From Vibrio bivalvicida (GTDB taxonomy: Bacteria; Pseudomonadota; Gammaproteobacteria; Enterobacterales; Vibrionaceae), in NCBI RefSeq assembly GCF_001399455.2, contig NZ_LLEI02000032.1, forward strand, positions 1 through 64,000: DNA of 64,000 nucleotides, given 5' to 3'. Under the pieces are notes generated by a model. The model was not told the origin of the DNA, ran no database searches, and saw nothing but the letters and a program-made list of their open reading frames with translations. The position numbers were made by a program, and so were the translations under genes. This document shows positions 58,416 through 64,000 of this stretch, one piece after another (position 1 is the stretch's first letter; the number at the start of each line of letters is the position of its first letter).

Positions 58416-58811
58416 TTAGTTGTCTAGTTCGCGAATTTGAACACGGAATTGGCGTCCGTTCGGATTAATAGAGATCTCAGAGATGGAAACCTCTTCAGCA
58501 CCACGAAGAATGGCTTGACGCCAAGGGCTAAGCTTGTTGTTCACTTCTAGTCCCTGATCGTCGTACCAATAAAATCGATATTGAATATGTTGATCACCTT
58601 TGCTTTGGTTAGCTAAGCGCACAATGCCTCGAGCACGACCATCAACATCAATGGTTGAAATATCTTCGATGCTCACACGTCCCGCCAGTACATTGTCACC
58701 AAAAAGAACCGTTTGAGAGGCGCCATCGATACGCAGCCCTGCAGTATTGCTGTTGCTCGCACATCCCATCAAGGTCAATGCCGCTGCGATTGAAATAAGC
58801 CATTTTTTCAT
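58416..58811 (-). CDS. ycfL: YcfL family lipoprotein (DUF1425)
   Basis: A 131-residue lipoprotein with lipobox LMGC (Cys near residue 17) and a small DUF1425 domain (QYRFYWYDDQGLEV, RFQVQIRE end). Function is unknown; it sits beside lpoB in many Gammaproteobacteria. The ATG overlaps the upstream COG3014 stop by 4 nt, so the two are translationally coupled. Confidence 0.93.
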   Translation of the reverse strand: MKKWLISIAAALTLMGCASNSNTAGLRIDGASQTVLFGDNVLAGRVSIEDISTIDVDGRARGIVRLANQSKGDQHIQYRFYWYDDQGLEVNNKLSPWRQAILRGAEEVSISEISINPNGRQFRVQIRELDN

Positions 58812-60205
58812 CGTATATTTCCTAGTTGTTTATGCCAGATAGTTGCGTTGTTCCCTTGACGTGAAAGCCACACCAAGGTTGTACGGCCTGATTCAATATT
58901 GAATGTATGGCTCTGACCTGCTACCTGTAAAGATTGTTCCCCTGGTTCAACGATTGAACTTGCACTGTAGATTTCTCCCGGCAAGGTGATCCAGCTTCGG
59001 GTATCTGGTTGTTCAGTCAGTACATTCCATACATTAAACAAAGCGTTACCCAAATCTTCAGGGTTGTCTTTCGTTGCTTGTCGGCGCAGCTCTTCTTTTG
59101 CCCACACTCTTAGTGCCTGGCGAATCAATATAGAAGGCATACGCTCAGTCAGATTCTGCTTTGCCATTAGATTAACGTCAGTGAGCAGACTTCCCGAAAT
59201 AATGCTGTCATTGAGAACGACAGGGCTAAACTTTTCAGCAGGCATATTTTCATAGTATGGCAGTGAAACCGTATACAAACCGAAGTTACTGCCTCGTGAA
59301 ATCGGTACGGTCTGAGTCCAGCCGTTCATCGCATCAACCACACCACGTTCATCAATAACGATCACTCGGCCTTTGTCCGCCGCTAGGTAACTTGCTTTGC
59401 CGTAACGTTTTTCAAGCTTGGCTAAGTCTTCACGCATGCCTAATCGTTTAGCAACGCGTTTAGTGCCATCAACCACCTGCTGATTTTCAGGCATAACAGC
59501 TAAGGCCCTGCGGTAATCCACATACGCACTGTTTAGATCATTATCCGCCTCATAAAGTAAGGCTGATAGATAGAACAAATAGCCACTTTGCACCGCTTGC
59601 AGTGTTTTTCCCGCATCAGGATAGTTTGCAAGTATGCTACCTAGGTTTGGCGATACTCCTTGAGCTTGCATTTGACTCTGAGCGGATTCAAGCTCGCGCT
59701 CTCGGTTTTTTCTGGCTTGTTCTTGGATCTGACTTGCACGACGCATTTCGATAATCGCACCTTCTAGATCATTCTTTTTGAGGTAGTTAAGCCCCAAATA
59801 GAGATGTAAAAAGCCTAACTCATAGTCAGCAGGTTGATAGGCATTTAAATTATCATTGACGGCTAACGAACTTAAGCTTTGCGCTGTTTCAGAAACCGAA
59901 ATCGTCGCTTGGTCTTGTTGCACTCGCACCGCGTTATCGCTCACCTCAAAGGCATTCTTACTTTCAGGGTACTGCTGATTAAGTAAATAAACCCTACCCT
60001 TCTCCATATTGTCAAGAATGTCACCGGCGATTCCTTCTGGTAGCAGTTCTTCAGCTTCGTAATAGTGCCCGTTTTTAATTGTTTGATGCAGCTCATTATT
60101 TTGTGCACTGTAATGACTAAAAAGGTTACCTACAGATAAATTTGCACAAGCGGAAAGAACCAAACTACTTGCTAAAGCAAGCACGAGTCGAACGTGTTTA
60201 TGCAC
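58808..60205 (-). CDS. COG3014 family lipoprotein
   Basis: A 465-residue lipoprotein with lipobox SAC (LVLSACANL) near residue 20, followed by TPR-like helical repeats (YELGFLHLYLGLNYLKKNDLEGAIIEMRRA, summarised at about 130-160) and a C-terminal beta-rich part. I chose the GTG at 60205 (MHKHVRLVLALASS), which has GGAG upstream and starts right before the signal peptide; the longer frame to 60244 is less likely. Its stop overlaps ycfL, making a lipoprotein gene trio with lpoB. Function is unknown; a link to cell-wall synthase control is inferred from context only. Confidence 0.82.
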   Translation of the reverse strand: MHKHVRLVLALASSLVLSACANLSVGNLFSHYSAQNNELHQTIKNGHYYEAEELLPEGIAGDILDNMEKGRVYLLNQQYPESKNAFEVSDNAVRVQQDQATISVSETAQSLSSLAVNDNLNAYQPADYELGFLHLYLGLNYLKKNDLEGAIIEMRRASQIQEQARKNRERELESAQSQMQAQGVSPNLGSILANYPDAGKTLQAVQSGYLFYLSALLYEADNDLNSAYVDYRRALAVMPENQQVVDGTKRVAKRLGMREDLAKLEKRYGKASYLAADKGRVIVIDERGVVDAMNGWTQTVPISRGSNFGLYTVSLPYYENMPAEKFSPVVLNDSIISGSLLTDVNLMAKQNLTERMPSILIRQALRVWAKEELRRQATKDNPEDLGNALFNVWNVLTEQPDTRSWITLPGEIYSASSIVEPGEQSLQVAGQSHTFNIESGRTTLVWLSRQGNNATIWHKQLGNIR

Positions 60206-60313
60206 TTCGTGCTCCGATGTTGTTACTGGTTGACATGACGGCATGCCCTACACTTTAAAAAACTTAACGTACGACATCAAACCCCATAAAGAGTTCCATT
60301 CAAATCAAAGTTT

Positions 60314-60664
60314 TTAGCTCAATAGCATAGGTCCAAGCGGACGGCCACCTAGTAAATGCATATGAATATGGTAAACCTCCTGTCCACCATGAGAATTGCA
60401 GTTCATGATAAGGCGGTAACCATCCTCATCAATCCCCTCTTCTTTTGCCAGTTTTCGCGCGACAGTAAACATACGCCCCATGACGATTTCATCTTCTTTC
60501 TCTATGTCGTTTACCGTTGGGATTAATTGGTTAGGGATGATCAAAATGTGACTTGGAGCACGTGGGTTGATATCGCGAAACGCAGTCACTAAATCATCTT
60601 GGTAGACAATATCTGCCGGAATTTCTTTGCGGATAATTTTGCTGAAAATGGTTTCTTCGGCCAT
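60314..60664 (-). CDS. hinT: HIT-family purine nucleoside phosphoramidase HinT
   Basis: A 116-residue HIT protein with the catalytic HIHMHLL triad motif near the C-terminus, and the start [24 protein letters not shown] typical of bacterial HinT. It hydrolyses adenosine phosphoramidates and aminoacyl-adenylates. I chose ATG 60664 with GGAG 6 nt upstream; an in-frame ATG 4 codons earlier at 60676 is not needed. First gene of the leftward cluster, divergent from the chemoreceptor. Confidence 0.95.
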   Translation of the reverse strand: MAEETIFSKIIRKEIPADIVYQDDLVTAFRDINPRAPSHILIIPNQLIPTVNDIEKEDEIVMGRMFTVARKLAKEEGIDEDGYRLIMNCNSHGGQEVYHIHMHLLGGRPLGPMLLS

Positions 60665-60889
60665 GAAGGACTCCATTGAGATATGTGTTGTTGATTAAAT
60701 TGAAACGAGTATGCGTCAAGCTTCGCAAGATCACAATAAAAAACGCTGTTCAGTTCACTTATTAGACAATCCTTTAATACTCGCTAGCTAAAAGTGTATT
60801 GTGCGTCAAAAAATGTGTGTCTCGCTATCAATACAATAGCTTTCTTTTTGTTAATTTTTTAAGACATTTATAATTACAGGGAGAGAGCT

Positions 60890-62881
60890 ATGAAAGGCTC
60901 AGTGATTCGGCGCATGTATGCTGGTTTTGCATTGATCATAATTATGTTCATCGTAACCACGTTGTTGATGATGCGAGGAATGCAACAAATCCACCAAAAC
61001 TTCGAAGGTGTATCCAATACCTCGCTGCCATTAGTTTCTCAATCAAACCAAACTAGCGTTGCTTTATTGTCTGCAGACAAACTTTTTAAAGACTTTTTGA
61101 CAACTCAAAGCTTTGAGCGCATGGATCAACTTTCTGAGCAATTCGTTCAAATGAAAGAGGCTTACGCTCAACAATTATCAACACTTGAGCAAGTCAGTAT
61201 CGGTCAAACTGAACTCGAACAGTCTATTATCCAGCTCAAAGAGATGGAACAGAGTTATTTCAGCGAAGCTGAGCAAGCGATGGGCAACTACCGCGCTATG
61301 TTCGCAGCGCAAGAAAAAGTCCAAAAATCAACTCGCCGCTTCCAACGTTTACATTCTGAGCTAAGCGTGGGAATGAAAGAGTATGTCGACGACCAAAGCA
61401 GTATCTCGGTTAAAGTCATGGCGAAAAGCTATTTTATTAAGCTAAAAGATGCCGAACTCACTACCTCGGATGCATTAGCAAGCAGCGATACCGAGCTTGT
61501 CACACAAGCGGTCGCAAGAAACAAGAAAGCGGTCACTCACCTAAACTACGCGTACCGTGGACTCAGCTCCCAAATGCCTGAACTCAAAAAAGCTTTTGAT
61601 GAATCAGTACAGCAGTTCACCCGTGATGTAGGTAAGAAAGGCGGGGTGTTAGATCAACACAGCACCTACTTATTGGCAAAAGATGCACTATACGCAAATA
61701 TCGCCAGTCTTACTCAGCAGGTTGATGCAACCATGGTAGTACTCAACTCATTTAGTGAAGTCGCCAAACAGGGCTTAAATGCCTCTTTAAAAGAAGCTGG
61801 TGATGTCTACGAACAAGGTGTTATTCGTTCAGTTGCAATTGGGGCTGTGGTTATCTTGATGGCTATTGCGATTGGATACCATATTGCACAGAGCGTTCGT
61901 GAACCACTTACTCGTATTTTAAGCACACTTGAGTCACTGACTGAAGGCGACATGACCAAACGTATTGAGATTCGTTACAACAACGAATTTAGCCGCGTAA
62001 GTAACCACATCAACTCTCTAGCAGACAATCTGCATGGGATTCTGGTCAAACTCAATGATGCATCCGATGACTTAACTCAAACGGCTACAACTAACCAACA
62101 AACTTCATCACAAGCGCAATCTCAGCTAAGCCAACAACGCGAGCAGACAGCCAATGTTGCAACTGCAATGACGGAGATGGCCCATTCTGTTCAGGAAGTC
62201 GCTCAAAGTGCTCAAAGCTCTCAGCAGATGGTTGAACAGGTCGAAAAAGCGTCGGAGTCTGGTCGCCAGATTATGGGCACCAATATTACCACTATTAACC
62301 AGCTTGAAACGCGCCTCAATCAATCTGTTGATGCGGTAAAAGACCTCCAAGCGATGAGCAGCCAAATCGGCAGTATTCTCGATGTTATCCGTAATATTGC
62401 TGAGCAAACCAACCTATTAGCACTTAACGCTGCCATTGAGGCGGCGCGTGCAGGTGAACAAGGCCGAGGTTTTGCTGTTGTTGCCGATGAGGTTCGTGTG
62501 TTGGCTCAGCGCACCACGGAATCCACATCTGAGATTGAAAATATGATCAGTAACCTTCAGAGCAGTTCATCTTCTGCTAATAAGGTTATTCAAAGCTGCA
62601 TGGATGATATGGAACTTTCCGTTGAGCAAGCTTCTAGCGCCAACAGCGCAATGGAAGAGATCCAAGGACTTATTCTGGAGATAAGCCAAATGAGTGGTCA
62701 TATCTCACAGGCAGCTGCCGAGCAGAGCGAAACCACTGGCGATATTGCTCGTAACATCGAAGAGATCAATTTAATTGCTGACACTAGCTATCAAGCCATG
62801 GCCCAAATCGCTCAAACCAGTGGCAACCTCTCCTCTTTGGCAAACCAGCAAGGTGAACTAGTTCACCGATTTAAGCTCTAA
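60890..62881 (+). CDS. Methyl-accepting chemotaxis protein
   Basis: A 663-residue chemoreceptor. A membrane segment lies near residues 10-28, then a helical sensor domain of about 280 residues, a second membrane segment near 310-330, HAMP, and the signalling domain with tip [20 protein letters not shown] near 510. The periplasmic part is almost wholly helical, so the ligand class is not predictable. GGGAGAGAG precedes the ATG. A strong terminator follows. Confidence 0.95.
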   Translation: MKGSVIRRMYAGFALIIIMFIVTTLLMMRGMQQIHQNFEGVSNTSLPLVSQSNQTSVALLSADKLFKDFLTTQSFERMDQLSEQFVQMKEAYAQQLSTLEQVSIGQTELEQSIIQLKEMEQSYFSEAEQAMGNYRAMFAAQEKVQKSTRRFQRLHSELSVGMKEYVDDQSSISVKVMAKSYFIKLKDAELTTSDALASSDTELVTQAVARNKKAVTHLNYAYRGLSSQMPELKKAFDESVQQFTRDVGKKGGVLDQHSTYLLAKDALYANIASLTQQVDATMVVLNSFSEVAKQGLNASLKEAGDVYEQGVIRSVAIGAVVILMAIAIGYHIAQSVREPLTRILSTLESLTEGDMTKRIEIRYNNEFSRVSNHINSLADNLHGILVKLNDASDDLTQTATTNQQTSSQAQSQLSQQREQTANVATAMTEMAHSVQEVAQSAQSSQQMVEQVEKASESGRQIMGTNITTINQLETRLNQSVDAVKDLQAMSSQIGSILDVIRNIAEQTNLLALNAAIEAARAGEQGRGFAVVADEVRVLAQRTTESTSEIENMISNLQSSSSSANKVIQSCMDDMELSVEQASSANSAMEEIQGLILEISQMSGHISQAAAEQSETTGDIARNIEEINLIADTSYQAMAQIAQTSGNLSSLANQQGELVHRFKL

Positions 62882-62911
62882 AAAGTCAGAATAATGTAAT
62901 TTATTGAGATT

Positions 62912-62946
62912 GGGCGGCTATTTTTCATAGCCGCCCTTGTTTTTTA
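62912..62946 (+). terminator. Rho-independent terminator of the chemoreceptor
   Basis: GGGCGGCTAT-TTTTC-ATAGCCGCCC is a perfect 10-bp stem followed by TTGTTTTTT. Confidence 0.95.
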
Positions 62947-63024
62947 AATCTCATGTCATTATATGGTCTATAGGCTTGCCCGCTTTTCTTTCACTCTCTC
63001 GCAAGCCAAGCATGAGGAATAACT

Positions 63025-64000
63025 ATGGCTGTTCATGTTGGCATTATTGACCAAGACCCAATTCGCTTGGTCACCCCGCTTCTCGATAACCGTACAGTGA
63101 GCGATCATATCGTCTTCATCGGTGTACCTGCTCAGGAAGATATGTATTTGCGTCTTCACAGCGTGTTGAGCAAAAGAGATATAACTTCAGAGTTTTTTGA
63201 AATTCCCAATGTCGCGAACCCATCAAAGATCAAACAAGCCGTTTCAATTCTAGCCGAAGATTTAAAAGCGAGAGGTGAAGAAGTTAAGCTCAATGCAAGT
63301 TGTGGATTACGTCATCGCCTGTTGTCCGTGTATGAGATTTTCCGTACTTATCACTGGCCAATATTTGTTGTTGAGCCAAACAGTGACCGCCTGTGCTGGC
63401 TCTACCCTGACGGTAAAGACGATACGCAAGTTCAAGATAGAATTACCATAGATGACTATCTCACCGTATTTGGTGCGCGCGGCGAGTTTAGCGACCAAGA
63501 ACTACCACCACAGCTAGATCAAAAACTGTATGAGCTTGGTGAGCGTTGGGCAAGCAACGCACTTGAGCTTGGCCCTGGCCTTGCGACACTTAATTACCTT
63601 GCGACAACCTGCCGTAAAGAACAGCGCCTAGATGTTGGGCTGTCAGAAAAGCAGCAAGGATACCGTGAGCTAAATATGTTGCTGAACGACTTAGTCGAAG
63701 CGGAAATTGCCACTTATCAAGGCGGGGTTTTGACCTTCGCAAATGAAGATGCACGTCGCTTCTCGAATGGTGAATGGCTTGAGACATTGGTTCACAGCAC
63801 AGTCCGCCAAATTCAACGAGATATGCCAACCATTCAAGACCGTTCATTGAACGTCCAGGTTTATCGCCAATTAGGTGAACGAGAAGTTCGCAACGAGCTA
63901 GATGTCGCTTCAGTGGTCAACAATAAACTACACATCATAGAATGTAAGACGAAGGGCATGCGCGATGATGGCGACGACACCTTATACAAGCTCGAATCCC
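63025..64000 (+). CDS. DUF1887 CARF nuclease, truncated by window end
   Basis: The first 325 residues of an open frame running off the window; GAGGAA precedes the ATG. Residues 1-150 form a Rossmann-like CARF domain (FIGVPAQEDMYLRLHSVL; the ligand-loop region reads NASCGLRHRLLSVYEIF, not the usual TGGTK). A linker/winged-helix region lies near 175-270. The start of a PD-(D/E)XK nuclease follows, with D293 (ELDV) and E306-x-K308 (ECK). This matches the V. cholerae VC1899-type protein, homologous to the Card1/Can2 ancillary nucleases activated by cyclic oligoadenylate in type III CRISPR systems. No CRISPR or cas gene is in this window. About 60 residues are missing at the C-terminus, assuming a family length near 385. 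Confidence 0.85.
   Translation, partial: MAVHVGIIDQDPIRLVTPLLDNRTVSDHIVFIGVPAQEDMYLRLHSVLSKRDITSEFFEIPNVANPSKIKQAVSILAEDLKARGEEVKLNASCGLRHRLLSVYEIFRTYHWPIFVVEPNSDRLCWLYPDGKDDTQVQDRITIDDYLTVFGARGEFSDQELPPQLDQKLYELGERWASNALELGPGLATLNYLATTCRKEQRLDVGLSEKQQGYRELNMLLNDLVEAEIATYQGGVLTFANEDARRFSNGEWLETLVHSTVRQIQRDMPTIQDRSLNVQVYRQLGEREVRNELDVASVVNNKLHIIECKTKGMRDDGDDTLYKLES

Noticed and set aside
1..64000. CRISPR arrays, insertion sequences, prophage, integron sites, tRNA and rRNA
   Set aside because: I looked for regularly spaced direct repeats, transposase or integrase motifs and tRNA-like stretches and found none; all large reading frames are core genes.

Overview
The window is ordinary chromosomal DNA of a Vibrio (Gammaproteobacteria, Vibrionaceae). 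The evidence is the gene content and order: HexR, PanP-type aspartate decarboxylase, TfoX, LolCDE, ComEC-MsbA-LpxK-Trm112-KdsB, a CsiV-like protein, a DUF3360 membrane protein beside pflB, and three methyl-accepting chemotaxis proteins. No tRNA, rRNA, insertion sequence, prophage or CRISPR array was seen. From memory of the V. cholerae map, the part left of about 18.6 kb corresponds to one block (serC to ybjL) and the part right of it to another, distant block (amino-acid ABC transporter to DUF1887), so about 18.6 kb may be a synteny junction relative to that species.

Layout. 0.2-5 kb: ygiQ, serC and a DUF945 protein. 5.2-7.7 kb: an unusual two-component pair, a kinase with a degenerate receiver and degenerate cyclic-nucleotide domain plus a single-domain response regulator. 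7.8-14.9 kb: a small outer-membrane barrel, tfoX, an HDOD protein, the lysine exporter lysO, a small secreted protein, panP and hexR. 14.9-18.6 kb: an iron alcohol dehydrogenase, grxA and a YbjL-type transporter. 18.7-21.8 kb: a four-gene basic amino-acid ABC transporter with an ARG-box-like site upstream. 22.5-30.6 kb: an anaerobic block with a DUF3360 membrane protein (FNR site upstream), pflB, an LpxR-like protein, a chemoreceptor and pflA. 30.7-34 kb: a CbiM-like orphan membrane protein, yfbU and a Cache chemoreceptor. 34.3-39.1 kb: the prkA-yeaH-spoVR stress cluster.

39.2-45.1 kb is an envelope operon read leftward: comEC-msbA-lpxK-trm112-kdsB (DNA uptake, lipid A export and synthesis, KDO activation). 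It is head-to-head with a DUF2062 gene with 6 bp between start codons. 45.8-48.9 kb is lolCDE. 49.1-54.5 kb runs rightward: a PilZ-like protein, mfd, a CsiV-like cell-wall factor and a GNAT acetyltransferase. 54.6-60.7 kb runs leftward: hinT, a COG3014 lipoprotein, ycfL, lpoB, a thiK-like kinase, ycfP and ndh. It resembles the E. coli hinT-ycfL-lpoB-thiK-nagZ-ycfP-ndh order with nagZ absent and one lipoprotein gene added. 60.9 kb to the end: a chemoreceptor and a truncated DUF1887 protein, a CARF plus PD-(D/E)XK nuclease related to the Card1/Can2 CRISPR ancillary nucleases, here with no CRISPR locus in sight.

Most promising leads: the solitary CARF nuclease at the right edge, the kinase/response-regulator pair with a pseudo-receiver, and the 671-bp intergenic region at 21.8-22.5 kb, which carries an ARG box, an FNR box, a perfect 10-bp inverted repeat and a long possible leader. 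All identifications rest on reading the sequence and on remembered family features; no database search was run.
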